Below, piece by piece: positions 42,598 to 52,963 of a stretch of 64,000 nt of DNA. Numbering within the stretch: the stretch's first letter is position 1; every line of letters begins with the position of its first letter. The notes under the pieces were generated by a model. That model was not told where the DNA came from and did not search any database. It saw only the letters and a list, made by a program, of their open reading frames with translations. Origin of the DNA: JAJFUV01 sp964384215 (GTDB lineage Bacteria; Acidobacteriota; Terriglobia; Bryobacterales; Bryobacteraceae). Location of the stretch: positions 1 through 64,000 of the forward strand of contig CAYLLB010000001.1 of assembly GCA_964384215.1 (NCBI GenBank), given 5' to 3'. The position numbers and the translations under genes are program-made.

Positions 42598-45006
42598 ATG
42601 ACAACGCTCGTTCAGGATTTGCGTTACGCTTTCCGGCAATTGGGCAAGACCCCCGGCTTCACGGCCGTGGCCGTGCTTACACTGGCGCTCGGTATTGGGG
42701 CGAACACTGCCATATTCAGTCTCATCAACGCCGTGCTATTGCGGCCCCTGCCTTACGAAAAGCCGGACCGGCTGGTGCTGATCTGGGAAAGCGCTCCGTT
42801 TTTCGGCTTGCGCGACAGCCCCGTCGCACCGGCCAACTACGTGGATTGGAGAGCGCGCAGCCGCTCGTTTGAAGAGATGGGAGCGGAGGAAGACACGGGA
42901 TACCGCCTGACGGGACAAGGCACTCCTGAAATCGTGCTGGGCGCCCGAGTGACCGCCGGACTCCTGCGCGCCTTACGCGTGCGGCCGCTCGTGGGACGCA
43001 TTTTTCGCGACGACGAGGATCAGCCCGGAGCAGCGAAGGTGGCGTTGATCAGCGAGCGTTTCTGGAGGCTTCGTTTTGGCTCCGATCCACAAATCGCTGG
43101 CAAAACCGTCAGGCTGAACGATGCCAGCTACACGATTGCCGGGGTGTTGCCCGCGGGCAGCGAGCCGCCGGTTCACTACAGAAGCAAATTGGGCGACATC
43201 TGGACACCGTTTGGCAGCTCCTACACTCCGCAAGAATGGGCCGCGCGCGGGCGGCACGACTGGATGGTGATCGCGCGTCTGCGCGACGGCGTATCGCTTG
43301 GACAAGCCGATGCGGAGATGCGATCGATTGGTGTGAACCTGGCCCGCGAGTATCCCGAAACGAATGAGAAGGTCGGCGCTTTCGTCGCACCTTTGCGCGA
43401 TCACTTTGTCGCCGGACACCGCCTCATGCTATTCGTCTTGTTGGGCACGGTTGTGCTGATCCTGCTGATTGCCTGTGCGAACCTGGCGAATCTGTTGCTT
43501 AGCCGGGCGGTCAGCCGGAGCAAGGAAGTCGCTGTACGCGTGGCGTTGGGAGCGGGTGTCTGGCGGCTCTCGCGCCAATTCTTATGTGAGAGCCTGCTGG
43601 TTTGCCTGGCGGGCAGCGCGCTGGGGTTGCTTCTGGCGATGCCTACGTTCCGGCTGCTGGCGCAACTGGCGCCGGGCTCGCTCAGCGGGCTCAAGGATGT
43701 TTCGCTGGACTGGCGTGTACTCGGGTTCACGCTGGCGGTGACCGCCATCACGGCGACGATCTTCGGACTGCTCCCGCTGTTTCAGATCCGCCGCCTGGAA
43801 TTGAATCATTCGCTCAAACAGAGCGCTCGAAGCGTTGGTGCCACGGCGGGCTCGCGCAAACTGAGATCCTTACTGATCTACTCAGAAGTGGCGCTGGCGT
43901 TCGTTCTGCTCATCGGCGCCGGGCTGTTGCTCCGTACCTTCAAGCTGCTGCGCGGTGTCGATGTGGGGTGCCGGACACGGAACGTGCTCACGCTGAAAAT
44001 GCCGGTGACCATGGCCGAAAGGAATCTGGCCAAAAGCAACGCTTTCCAGCGCGAGGTCCTTCGGCGCGTCGAGGTGATTCCCGGCGTCATCTCGGCCGGG
44101 TTTACCAACCACATTCCCCTGACGGTGAAGGGTGACGTTTCCAGTATCGGTGCGGAAGGGCACGATGAGAGAAAGAGATTTCAGTGCAACCACAGGATCA
44201 TTGGTCCGGGATATCTGCGCACGATGGGCATCGCCCTGCTGCGCGGCCGCGATATCGATGAGCGCGACAACGAGACAGCGCCCCGCGTGACGTTGATCAA
44301 TGAGACACTAGCCCGGACTCTATGGCCGGGACAGGACCCCATCGGCCGGCGGGTGCGCTTCGGCAGCGACACTTGGGTGCCTGTGGTGGGCGTGGTGGGG
44401 GATATTCATCAGTCCGGACTGGACGTGCCGTCCAAACCGGAGTTCTATGTCTCTTCTCTGCAAGAAGTGCCCTGGTCGCTTGCTATCCACACCAGTGTCG
44501 AACCAACCAGCCTCGCGCCGGCGGTTCGGCGCGCGATTTGGTCGGTGAATCCCGATCTCGCCATCACGGATCTGGCGAGCATGGAGCAGATCCTCCATGA
44601 AGAACTGTCCGGACGCCGTGTGCAAACCGACCTGCTATCGGCCTTTGCGGCGTTGGGCCTGCTGCTGGCGGCCGTGGGCCTTTACGGCGTGCTGGCCTAC
44701 CTGGTGGGCCAGCAGATCCCCGAAATCGGCATCCGCATGGCGCTAGGCGCCGAACCGTCGACGATCCTCCGGCGGGTGGTTGCGCGCGGCTTGCAGTTGA
44801 CAGCGATCGGCCTCGTTTTGGGAGCGGTCGGAGCATTGTTCCTGTCACGTCTCCTCACCAGCGTGCTGTATGGCGTGAAACCTACCGATCCGCTGACCTA
44901 CGTCGCGGTAGCCGTGGCGCTGCTGATCGTAGCCGCGCTGGCCTGCTACATCCCCGCGCGGCGCGCCTCGAAGGTGGATCCGGTGGTGGCGCTGAGGTGC
45001 GAATAG
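42598..45006 (+). CDS. MacB/FtsX-like ABC permease of the acidobacterial orphan type
   Basis: An 802-residue permease: an N-terminal TM (FTAVAVLTLALGIGANTAIFS) with the family opening LVQDLRYAFRQLGKTPGF, a MacB periplasmic core domain, three TM helices around residues 275-410 (FtsX domain), a second periplasmic core domain (450-640), and three TM helices at the C-terminus ending ACYIPARRASKVDPVVALR. This duplicated form is greatly expanded in Acidobacteriota, usually without its own ATPase; here ATPase genes flank it on both sides. A role in mechanotransmission or export is inferred from MacB. Confidence 0.94.
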   Translation: MTTLVQDLRYAFRQLGKTPGFTAVAVLTLALGIGANTAIFSLINAVLLRPLPYEKPDRLVLIWESAPFFGLRDSPVAPANYVDWRARSRSFEEMGAEEDTGYRLTGQGTPEIVLGARVTAGLLRALRVRPLVGRIFRDDEDQPGAAKVALISERFWRLRFGSDPQIAGKTVRLNDASYTIAGVLPAGSEPPVHYRSKLGDIWTPFGSSYTPQEWAARGRHDWMVIARLRDGVSLGQADAEMRSIGVNLAREYPETNEKVGAFVAPLRDHFVAGHRLMLFVLLGTVVLILLIACANLANLLLSRAVSRSKEVAVRVALGAGVWRLSRQFLCESLLVCLAGSALGLLLAMPTFRLLAQLAPGSLSGLKDVSLDWRVLGFTLAVTAITATIFGLLPLFQIRRLELNHSLKQSARSVGATAGSRKLRSLLIYSEVALAFVLLIGAGLLLRTFKLLRGVDVGCRTRNVLTLKMPVTMAERNLAKSNAFQREVLRRVEVIPGVISAGFTNHIPLTVKGDVSSIGAEGHDERKRFQCNHRIIGPGYLRTMGIALLRGRDIDERDNETAPRVTLINETLARTLWPGQDPIGRRVRFGSDTWVPVVGVVGDIHQSGLDVPSKPEFYVSSLQEVPWSLAIHTSVEPTSLAPAVRRAIWSVNPDLAITDLASMEQILHEELSGRRVQTDLLSAFAALGLLLAAVGLYGVLAYLVGQQIPEIGIRMALGAEPSTILRRVVARGLQLTAIGLVLGAVGALFLSRLLTSVLYGVKPTDPLTYVAVAVALLIVAALACYIPARRASKVDPVVALRCE

Positions 45007-45009
45007 GAC

Positions 45010-45669
<660 letters not shown>

Positions 45670-45703
45670 TGGGCTCATCCGCCAAATAGGTGCGAACTGA
45701 CGC

Positions 45704-47056
45704 GTGTCACCCACAATCCTCATCGCCGATGACCAGCCGGACGTTGTTGAGGCGCTGCGCCTTCTTTTGAAGGGCGAAGGGTACGCGACCGAGTCCGTGT
45801 CTTCGCCCGCGGCGATTCTGGCCGCCATCGAGGCGCGCGATTTCGACGCCGCGCTGATCGATCTTAATTACACGCGAGACACCACCTCGGGCGAAGAGGG
45901 GCTCGATCTGCTTAAGAAGATCCAGGCGGCCGACAACATGCTGCCCGTGGTGGTGATGACCGCATGGGGCAGCATCGAGCTGGCCGTCGAGGCCATGCGG
46001 CGCGGCGCGCGCGACTTCATCCAGAAGCCGTGGGACAACGTGCGGCTGCTGGCTACCGTGCGAACCCAGGTCGAACTGAGCCGGGCGCTGCGCGCCGGAC
46101 GCCGTCTGGAAGCCGAAAACCTGCTGCTGCGCGGCGATGGCAGTCCGGACATGATTGCCGAATCTCCCGCCATGCAGCCCGTCCTGCAGGTGATCGCGCG
46201 TGTGGGACCGTCGGACGCCAACGTGCTCATCACCGGCGAGAACGGCACGGGCAAGGGCGTGGTTGCCCAGGCGCTGCATGCTGTGTCCGCCCGCGCGGGC
46301 AAGCCTATGCTCACGGTCAACACGGGCGGATTGTCGGAAGGTGTTTTCGAAAGCGAACTCTTCGGCCACGTGAAAGGGGCGTACACCGACGCGCGCAGCG
46401 ACCGCGTGGGGCGTTTCGAACTGGCCGACGGCGGGACGCTGTTTCTCGACGAAATCGCCAACGTGCCGCTGGCACAGCAGGCGAAGCTCCTGCGGGTGTT
46501 GGAGACCGGGCAGTTTGAGCCGGTGGGAGCATCGCGCACGCGCACGGTGAGCGTGCGGGTCCTCTCGGCCACGAACGCGGACCTGGCCTCGGAAACGGCC
46601 GCCGGGCGTTTCCGCGAAGACCTGCTGTTCCGCTTGAACACGGTCGAAATCCACGTGCCTCCTCTGCGCGAGCGCCGCGAGGATATCCCGTTGCTCGCGG
46701 CACACTTCCTGCGACGCCATGCGGCGCGCTATCGCAAGCACCTGGCGTCGTTTGACGCGGAAGCGATGCGCTCGCTGCTCGATCACTCCTGGCCCGGCAA
46801 CGTGCGCGAACTCGACCATGCCATCGAACGCGCGGCGCTGATGGGCGAGGGCGAACAGGTCCACGCGCGCGATCTGGCGTTGAAAGCCTCCCGCGATAAT
46901 GCGTCGCGTATCGACGAGATGACGCTCGAAGATGTCGAACAGTTGTTGATCCGCAAGGCGCTGGCGCGCTTCGGGGGAAACGTCAGCCAGGCCGCCTCTG
47001 CATTGGGGCTAAGCCGGGGCGCGCTCTACCGCCGGCTCGAGCGCTACCACATATGA
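45704..47056 (+). CDS. NtrC-type sigma-54-dependent response regulator
   Basis: A 450-residue regulator: a receiver domain (residues 1-125, acidic ILIADDQPD, phospho-acceptor Asp in ALIDLNY, Lys in FIQKPWD), an AAA+ domain (Walker A GENGTGKG, Walker B GGTLFLDEI, arginine finger region FREDLLFRLN) and a Fis-type HTH (GGNVSQAASALGLSRGALYRRL). The sigma-54-contact loop reads GAYTDA rather than GAFTGA. It is likely the activator of this operon via the element at 40345. GTG start with a weak ribosome binding site; its stop overlaps the kinase ATG. Confidence 0.94.
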   Translation: MSPTILIADDQPDVVEALRLLLKGEGYATESVSSPAAILAAIEARDFDAALIDLNYTRDTTSGEEGLDLLKKIQAADNMLPVVVMTAWGSIELAVEAMRRGARDFIQKPWDNVRLLATVRTQVELSRALRAGRRLEAENLLLRGDGSPDMIAESPAMQPVLQVIARVGPSDANVLITGENGTGKGVVAQALHAVSARAGKPMLTVNTGGLSEGVFESELFGHVKGAYTDARSDRVGRFELADGGTLFLDEIANVPLAQQAKLLRVLETGQFEPVGASRTRTVSVRVLSATNADLASETAAGRFREDLLFRLNTVEIHVPPLRERREDIPLLAAHFLRRHAARYRKHLASFDAEAMRSLLDHSWPGNVRELDHAIERAALMGEGEQVHARDLALKASRDNASRIDEMTLEDVEQLLIRKALARFGGNVSQAASALGLSRGALYRRLERYHI

Positions 47057-48384
47057 GTGGTCCACGTCTCTACCCCAGGCTGAAGTACGAAACCCGTCTC
47101 ACCCTGTTGACACTGGCGGGAGGGTTGCCCGCGGTGGCGCTGGCGGTGGTGCTGCTGTGGACCAGCGGCCTCGATCCGAAACTCCGCGGGCTGCTCGCCG
47201 TCCTGGTGCTTGCCCTGTGGTGGGGATTTGCACTGGCCGTGCGCGTGCGTGTTGTGCATCCGCTGAGAACGCTGTCCAACCTCCTTGCGACGCTGCGGGA
47301 GGAGGATTTCTCTTTCCGCGCGCGGGGAGGACGGCCCGACGACGCGCTGGGGGAGGCGATGCACGAGGCCAACGCACTGTCGGAAACGCTGCGCGAGCAG
47401 CGGCTGGGTGCGTTGGAAGCTACGGCGCTATTGCGGACGGTCATGGCCGAAATAGACGTCGCCATCTTCACATTCGATTCCGACGACCGGCTGCGCCTGA
47501 TCAACCGCGCGGGCGAGCGGCTTCTGGGGCGTCCGGCGGAGCGTCTGCTCGGCTGCCACGCCGGTGAAATCGGGCTGGCCGAATGCCTGGAAGAAGGCCC
47601 GCCGCGCACCATCTCCAAGGCCTTTGCAGGCGGGGTGGGCCGGTGGAGTATAAGATCCAGCGCATTCCGCGAGCGCGGGCTGCGGCATCGTCTGCTGGTG
47701 GTGCAGGATCTCACGCGCACGCTGCGGGAAGAGGAACTCGAAGCCTGGAAGCGGCTGGTGCGCGTGCTGGGGCACGAGTTGAACAACTCGCTGGCGCCCA
47801 TCAAGTCCATCGCCGGCAGCCTGAAAGCGTTGCTGGGTCGTGAAGTGCCCCCGCCCGATTGGAAAGAGGACGCCGGGCGCGGTCTGACCGTGATCGCGGG
47901 ACGCGCCGAGGCGCTCAGCCGGTTCCTGGAAGCCTATTCAAGGCTCGCCAAGCTTCCACCGCCGAAGCGGCGGGCGGTGGACGTGGCCGAATGGATCCAT
48001 CGCGTCGCAGCGCTCGAGACGCGGCTGCCGGTGCGCGTGACCCCGGGAGCCAGCTTCGGCATCGAGGGCGACGGGGATCAACTCGATCAACTGCTCATCA
48101 ACCTCGTGCGCAATGCCGTGGACGCGGCGCTTACCACCGGCGGCGCGGTCGAGATCGTCTGGCGCAAAGACGGTTCACACGTCGAGGTGGCTGTGCGCGA
48201 CGAGGGTCCGGGGCTTGCCAACACCGCCAATCTCTTCGTGCCGTTCTTTACTACCAAGCCGGGCGGATCGGGCATCGGACTGGTGCTGAGCCGTCAGATC
48301 GCAGAAGCGCACGGTGGCACGCTCACGCTGGAGAACCGGCAACCGGGCCCCGGTTGCGTGGCGTTGCTGCGGTTACCCGCGTGA
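47053..48384 (+). CDS. NtrY/NtrB-like sensor histidine kinase
   Basis: A 443-residue membrane kinase. Two TM helices (about 16-37 and 44-65) enclose almost no periplasmic loop, so the signal is probably sensed in the membrane or cytosol. A HAMP-like segment, a PAS domain (VAIFTFDSDDRLRLINRAGERLLG), HisKA with GHELNNSLAPIKS (phospho-His) and an HATPase domain (NLVRNAVDA, DEGPGLAN, FFTTKPGGSGIGL) follow. ATG overlaps the response regulator stop, so the pair is coupled. It likely phosphorylates the regulator just upstream. Confidence 0.94.
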   Translation: MSGPRLYPRLKYETRLTLLTLAGGLPAVALAVVLLWTSGLDPKLRGLLAVLVLALWWGFALAVRVRVVHPLRTLSNLLATLREEDFSFRARGGRPDDALGEAMHEANALSETLREQRLGALEATALLRTVMAEIDVAIFTFDSDDRLRLINRAGERLLGRPAERLLGCHAGEIGLAECLEEGPPRTISKAFAGGVGRWSIRSSAFRERGLRHRLLVVQDLTRTLREEELEAWKRLVRVLGHELNNSLAPIKSIAGSLKALLGREVPPPDWKEDAGRGLTVIAGRAEALSRFLEAYSRLAKLPPPKRRAVDVAEWIHRVAALETRLPVRVTPGASFGIEGDGDQLDQLLINLVRNAVDAALTTGGAVEIVWRKDGSHVEVAVRDEGPGLANTANLFVPFFTTKPGGSGIGLVLSRQIAEAHGGTLTLENRQPGPGCVALLRLPA

Positions 48385-48403
48385 AGGGTGCGCGTCCGGC
48401 TGC

Positions 48404-50032
48404 TCAGGCGCCGGCCGCGCATTTGGCGTTCAATCTCAGCTTGCGCTGCTCGACGGCAGCCCCGATGAAGGCGCGGAACAGCGGGTGCGGCTCGAGCGGC
48501 TTCGACTTGAACTCGGGATGGAACTGGCAGCCCAGGAACCACGGGTGGTCCGGGATCTCGCAGATTTCCACGTAGACGCCGTCGGGCGTGCGTCCGGCGA
48601 TGCGCATGCCGGCGCTGGTGAGGATATCTTCGTATTCGCGGTTGAATTCGTAGCGGTGACGGTGCCGTTCGCTTATCTCCGGGCTTCCATACGCGGTGCG
48701 CGCGAAGGAACCCTCGGCGAGCACGCACGGATACGCTCCCAGGCGCATGGTGCCGCCCAACTCGTCCACGCCCTTCAACTCGCGCAATTTATAAATGACG
48801 CGATGCGGGGTGGCAGGTTCGAATTCGGTCGAATCGGCGTCGGGGAGGCCGCAGACGTTGCGCGCATATTCGATGACCGCAGCCTGCATGCCCAGGCAAA
48901 TGCCGAAGTACGGCACCTTATACTCGCGGGCGTAACGGATAGCATGAATCATGCCCTCGACTCCGCGTTTACCAAAGCCGCCCGGCACCAGGATGGCATC
49001 GTATTGCCGCAAGCGGTCCACGCAGGACGGCCAGCTCAACTCCTCGGCTTCGACCCAATTGATGTTGACGCGCACATCGTGGGCCAATCCGCCGTGCAGC
49101 AGCGCTTCGTTCAGGCTTTTGTAAGAATCCGCGTACTCGACGTACTTGCCGACCAAGCCGATGTCGACCGTGCCGGAAGGATTCTTGAGCCGGTCCACCA
49201 TGGCGCTCCAGCGTGTGAGGTCGCGCGGCCCAGCCTGCAGCTTGAGCAGGCGCAGGACGATCTCGTCGACGCCCTGGGCGGCCAACGTGAGCGGAATCTC
49301 GTAGACGCTCTTGACGTCGCAGGCGGTCACCACCGCGTCGACGTCCACGTCGCAAAACAGCGCGATCTTCTCGCGCACTTCCTTCGCCAGGTAGCGCTCG
49401 GAGCGGCACACCAGGATGTCGGGCTGGATACCGATGGCGCGCAGTTCCTTTACGCTGTGCTGCGTGGGCTTGGTCTTCAACTCGTGCGCCGCGGCGATCC
49501 AGGGCACCAGGGTCACGTGGATGAAAATGGCGTTCTCACGCCCCACCTCGTGGCGCATCTGCCGGATGGCTTCCAGAAACGGCAGCGACTCGATGTCGCC
49601 CACCGTGCCGCCAACCTCGACAAAGACGACGTCGACGTCGCCCGCCACTTTGCGGATGGCGGCCTTGATCTCGTTGGTGACGTGCGGGATCACCTGCACG
49701 GTCTTGCCCAGATAGTCGCCGCGCCGCTCGCGGGTGATGATCTGTTCGTAGATGCGCCCGCTGGTGACGTTGTTGGCCTGCGTGAGACGGGCGTGCGCGA
49801 AGCGCTCATAGTGCCCGAGATCGAGGTCGGTTTCGGCCCCGTCGTCGGTCACGAAGACTTCGCCGTGCTGGAACGGGCTCATGGTGCCCGGATCCACGTT
49901 CAAGTAGGGGTCGAATTTTTGCAGCGTCACGCGCAGGCCGCGGCTTTCGAGCATGCAGGCGATGGAAGCCGCCGAAATGCCTTTGCCCAATGAACTGACT
50001 ACACCGCCCGTTACGAAAATAAACTTGGCCAT
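48404..50032 (-). CDS. pyrG: CTP synthase
   Basis: Amidates UTP to CTP with glutamine and ATP. The 542-residue length is standard. The synthase domain opens with FVTGGVVSSLGKGISAAS and has MSPFQHGEVFVTDDGAETDLDLGHYERF; the glutamine amidotransferase domain has the nucleophile in YFGICLGMQ and the His/Glu in QFHPEFKS. It follows kdsB by 6 bp and converges on the kinase gene. CTP made here is a substrate of KdsB. Confidence 0.97.
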   Translation of the reverse strand: MAKFIFVTGGVVSSLGKGISAASIACMLESRGLRVTLQKFDPYLNVDPGTMSPFQHGEVFVTDDGAETDLDLGHYERFAHARLTQANNVTSGRIYEQIITRERRGDYLGKTVQVIPHVTNEIKAAIRKVAGDVDVVFVEVGGTVGDIESLPFLEAIRQMRHEVGRENAIFIHVTLVPWIAAAHELKTKPTQHSVKELRAIGIQPDILVCRSERYLAKEVREKIALFCDVDVDAVVTACDVKSVYEIPLTLAAQGVDEIVLRLLKLQAGPRDLTRWSAMVDRLKNPSGTVDIGLVGKYVEYADSYKSLNEALLHGGLAHDVRVNINWVEAEELSWPSCVDRLRQYDAILVPGGFGKRGVEGMIHAIRYAREYKVPYFGICLGMQAAVIEYARNVCGLPDADSTEFEPATPHRVIYKLRELKGVDELGGTMRLGAYPCVLAEGSFARTAYGSPEISERHRHRYEFNREYEDILTSAGMRIAGRTPDGVYVEICEIPDHPWFLGCQFHPEFKSKPLEPHPLFRAFIGAAVEQRKLRLNAKCAAGA

Positions 50033-50038
50033 TCTCGG

Positions 50039-50782
50039 TTATGATTGCTCCGCTCGCTTGGCGCCCCAGAACTGCAGCAGCCGCTCCAGGTCCTCCGGGG
50101 TATCCACGCCAAGAGATTCGTATTCGGTTTCGACCACCCGGATGGAGTGGCCGTTTTCCAAGGCCCGCAGTTGCTCTAGCTTCTCGGCCCGCTCGAGGGG
50201 GCCGACCGGCATCTGCGAGTAGCCCAGCAGAAACTCCCGCCGGTATGCGTACAAGCCGATGTGCTTGAAGTAAGGCGGCTTTTCGCCGCGCACGAACGGA
50301 ATCGGACAGCGGGAGAAGTAAAGCGCGTAGCCGCGCAGGTCCATCACCACCTTGACCGTGTTGGGATCGTCGATCTCGCGCGGATCTTCGATGCGCTTAG
50401 CCAATGTGCTCATGGGCGCGTCCTCTTCTTTTGTGAGGCCGAGAACCGCGGCGTCGATCGCCGCCGGGTCGATCGACGGTTCGTCGCCCTGAATGTTGAC
50501 GATGATGGACGCCTGGTCGCTCGAGGCGACCTCGGCGGCGCGATCCGAGCCTGAGAGATGATCGGAACGGGTCATGCGGACTTTGGAGCCGTAATCCCGC
50601 GCGGCGCCGAAGATGCGTTCATCGTCGGTGGCGATGATCACTTCGGAGAGATACTGCGCCTGGCACGCTCGCTCATAAACATGCTGGACCATCGGCTTTC
50701 CAGCAATCATGGCGAGAGCTTTTCCGGGGAAACGGCTGGAAGAGAACCGGGCGGGTATGACGCCCAGAATTCGGCGCGGCAC
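50039..50782 (-). CDS. kdsB: 3-deoxy-manno-octulosonate cytidylyltransferase
   Basis: Activates KDO as CMP-KDO for lipopolysaccharide, supporting a Gram-negative envelope. The protein (about 247 residues from GTG at 50782) has GVIPARFSSSRFPGKAL, ATDDERI, MTRSDHLSGSDRAAE, VNIQGDEP and PFVRGE...FKHIGLYAYRREFL. A longer frame to 50875 would add a non-conserved leader, and an alternative GTG lies at 50797. It is divergent from a VWFA gene and upstream of pyrG in an operon. Confidence 0.94.
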   Translation of the reverse strand: MPRRILGVIPARFSSSRFPGKALAMIAGKPMVQHVYERACQAQYLSEVIIATDDERIFGAARDYGSKVRMTRSDHLSGSDRAAEVASSDQASIIVNIQGDEPSIDPAAIDAAVLGLTKEEDAPMSTLAKRIEDPREIDDPNTVKVVMDLRGYALYFSRCPIPFVRGEKPPYFKHIGLYAYRREFLLGYSQMPVGPLERAEKLEQLRALENGHSIRVVETEYESLGVDTPEDLERLLQFWGAKRAEQS

Positions 50783-50811
50783 AATCGATCTTACCACAAA
50801 AAACCGGGTGC

Positions 50812-50817
50812 TATAAT
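50812..50817 (+). promoter_or_regulatory. TATAAT -10 box upstream of the VWFA pair
   Basis: A consensus -10 hexamer 23 bp before the ATG at 50841. The -35 is weak: TTACCA at 50791 with a 15-bp spacer is the closest match. It lies in the kdsB/VWFA divergent gap. Confidence 0.4.
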
Positions 50818-50840
50818 TTGAGTGAAAGAAGCGAGGGGAA

Positions 50841-51842
50841 ATGGGGACGGGCGCGACTCCGATGCGACGGATCATACTCTACGCTTGCGCGGCCCTGCTG
50901 CTTGCAGGCGCGGACAAAGGTCAGCTCCAGCCCCAACCGAAAGTGGCTATCGAACCGCGCACCAAGGCGGCCGACCCAGGTGAAACTCGTTTATCCCGGC
51001 CCAACATCCGGGTCGATACTACCCTGGTGCTGATCCCGGTAACCGTCACCGATCCGCTGAACCGTTTCGTCACGGGGCTTGAGCGCGAGCACTTCCGGCT
51101 ATTCGAGGACAAGATCGAACAGGAACTGACGCACTTTGCCAGCGAAGATGCCCCGCTCTCGATCGGCCTGGTCTTCGATTGCAGCGGTAGTATGGGCGCC
51201 AAGCTGCAGAAATCCAGGCAAGCCGCCGCCCAGTTCTTCAAGCTTGCCAATCCGGAAGACGAGTTCTTCCTGGTGCAGTTCAACGACCGGCCCGCGCTCG
51301 CTGCCGGCTTTACGCACAGTACCGAAGAAATCCAGAACCGGCTTACCTTTACCCAATCGAAGGGCCGCACGGCGCTGCTGGATGCGATCTACCTCTCGAT
51401 GAACGAGATGAAGAAGGCCCACAACCCGCGCAAGGCCATCCTTGTCATCAGCGATGGCGGAGACAACAGCAGCCGGTATACGCAGAGCGAGATCAAGAAT
51501 CTGGTGCGCGAGGCGGACGTTCAGATTTACGCTATCGGGATCTTCGAGAGCATGGGAGGCCGGAGCCGCACCGCCGAAGAACTCTCCGGTCCTGGGCTGA
51601 TGACGGAACTGGCGGAGCAGACCGGCGGCCGCCACTTCCCGGTTGAGAACATCAATGAGCTGCCGGATATTGCCGCCAAGGTCGGCATCGAACTGCGGAA
51701 CCAGTACGTGCTCGGCTACACGCCGACCAACGCGCAGCGCGACGGCAAGTACCGACGCGTTACAGTGAAGGTAGTGCAGCCGAGGGGACTACCCCCGCTG
51801 CGCGCCTTTTGGCGGTTAGGATACTATGCTCCCTTACACTAG
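50841..51842 (+). CDS. VWFA-related secreted protein
   Basis: A 333-residue protein with a signal peptide (MRRIILYACAALLLAGA; an alternative ATG at 50862 begins exactly there), an N-terminal strand domain (VTVTDPLNRFVTGLEREHFRLFEDK), and a VWA domain with an intact metal site VFDCSGSMGAK and LVISDGGDNSSR. It ends with the family signature IELRNQYVLGYTPTNAQRDG. GAGGGGAA precedes the first ATG closely. It overlaps the next VWFA gene by 17 bp. Confidence 0.92.
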   Translation: MGTGATPMRRIILYACAALLLAGADKGQLQPQPKVAIEPRTKAADPGETRLSRPNIRVDTTLVLIPVTVTDPLNRFVTGLEREHFRLFEDKIEQELTHFASEDAPLSIGLVFDCSGSMGAKLQKSRQAAAQFFKLANPEDEFFLVQFNDRPALAAGFTHSTEEIQNRLTFTQSKGRTALLDAIYLSMNEMKKAHNPRKAILVISDGGDNSSRYTQSEIKNLVREADVQIYAIGIFESMGGRSRTAEELSGPGLMTELAEQTGGRHFPVENINELPDIAAKVGIELRNQYVLGYTPTNAQRDGKYRRVTVKVVQPRGLPPLRAFWRLGYYAPLH

Positions 51843-52797
51843 ACTGCTTGCCGCGGCCGCGTTGCTGGTTCTGGCTCTCCCGGCTGCTGCTCAAAATCCT
51901 CCTCCCGCTTCCGACGACGTGCCGATTTTCCGGTCCGAGACCCGCCTGGTGGTTCTGCACGCGACGGTGGTCGATAAGAATGGAAACCTGGTTACCACGC
52001 TGCCCCGGGAGGCCTTCAGGGTTTTCGAGAATGGCACGCAGCAGACTCTCCGGCTTTTCCGCCGTGAAGACATCCCGGTATCAATGGGCATTATCGTGGA
52101 TAACAGCGGCAGCATGCGCCCGAAGCGGCAGAAGGTGGAGTCCGCCGCACTAGGACTGGTAAAGGCCTCCAATCCGCAGGACGAAGTCTTCATCGTCAAC
52201 TTCAACGACGACGCCTACCTGGACGTGCCGTTCACCAATGACATCAAGAAGATGGAGGAAGGCCTCACGCGTATCGACTCGCGCGGGGGCACCGCCATGC
52301 GCGATGCCATCAGCATGTCGATCGATGAGATGAAGGCCAAGGCCAAGAAGGACAAGAAGATCATCTTTCTGGTCACGGATGGCAACGACAACACGTCGGC
52401 CATCACCATCGAGCGTCTGATCGAGAAGGTCCGGGAGAGCGAAATCCTGGTGTATACCATCGCACTGCTGAACGAAGAGGACCGCGGCGAGGCCAAGAAA
52501 GCCAGGCGCGCCCTGTCAGCTTTGGCGGGGGCGTCGGGCGGGATGGTTTACTATCCAAAGGACTTGGTCGACGTCGAAAAGCTGGCGTTGAGCGTGGCGC
52601 ATGAGATTCGCAATCAGTACGTGCTGGCATACTCACCGACGAACTCGGTGCTGGACGGCTCCTTCCGCCAGATTCACGTGACGGTGGACGGCCCCGGCCG
52701 CCCCATTGCGCGCACCCGGAACGGTTATTACGCCACCCCGGAAGCCCGGCCCGCGCCGGCCTCGCGTGCCCCGGCCCAGGTCAAAAAGGGGTCTTGA
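51826..52797 (+). CDS. VWFA-related secreted protein (tandem paralogue)
   Basis: A 323-residue paralogue of the preceding protein with its own signal peptide (LLAAAALLVLALPAAAQ), the strand domain (LHATVVDKNGNLVTTLPREAFRVFENG) and intact MIDAS IIVDNSGSMRPK plus FLVTDGNDNTS. The C-terminal signature IRNQYVLAYSPTN is followed by a Pro/Ala-rich tail. Start within the last 17 bp of its neighbour implies translational coupling, and perhaps a heteromeric pair. Confidence 0.92.
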   Translation: MLPYTRLLAAAALLVLALPAAAQNPPPASDDVPIFRSETRLVVLHATVVDKNGNLVTTLPREAFRVFENGTQQTLRLFRREDIPVSMGIIVDNSGSMRPKRQKVESAALGLVKASNPQDEVFIVNFNDDAYLDVPFTNDIKKMEEGLTRIDSRGGTAMRDAISMSIDEMKAKAKKDKKIIFLVTDGNDNTSAITIERLIEKVRESEILVYTIALLNEEDRGEAKKARRALSALAGASGGMVYYPKDLVDVEKLALSVAHEIRNQYVLAYSPTNSVLDGSFRQIHVTVDGPGRPIARTRNGYYATPEARPAPASRAPAQVKKGS

Positions 52798-52963
52798 TCG
52801 CGATAGCAAATGGAGGAGAGGAACCCCGAGGCTCCGATGTGCATCAAAAATAACGGGAAGTGCCGTCCACATTTCGGCGGCGCGCGCCAGATTTGGGCTG
52901 TATACTATTAGGCAGAAAAGCTTTGGACGGGAGTTCCGGGTTCCGCGAAGCAAAGCAGGTTTC

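Noticed and set aside
48314..49993. 559-residue open frame on the plus strand opposite pyrG
   Set aside because: Antisense shadow of a clear CTP synthase gene, with no start signal or family.
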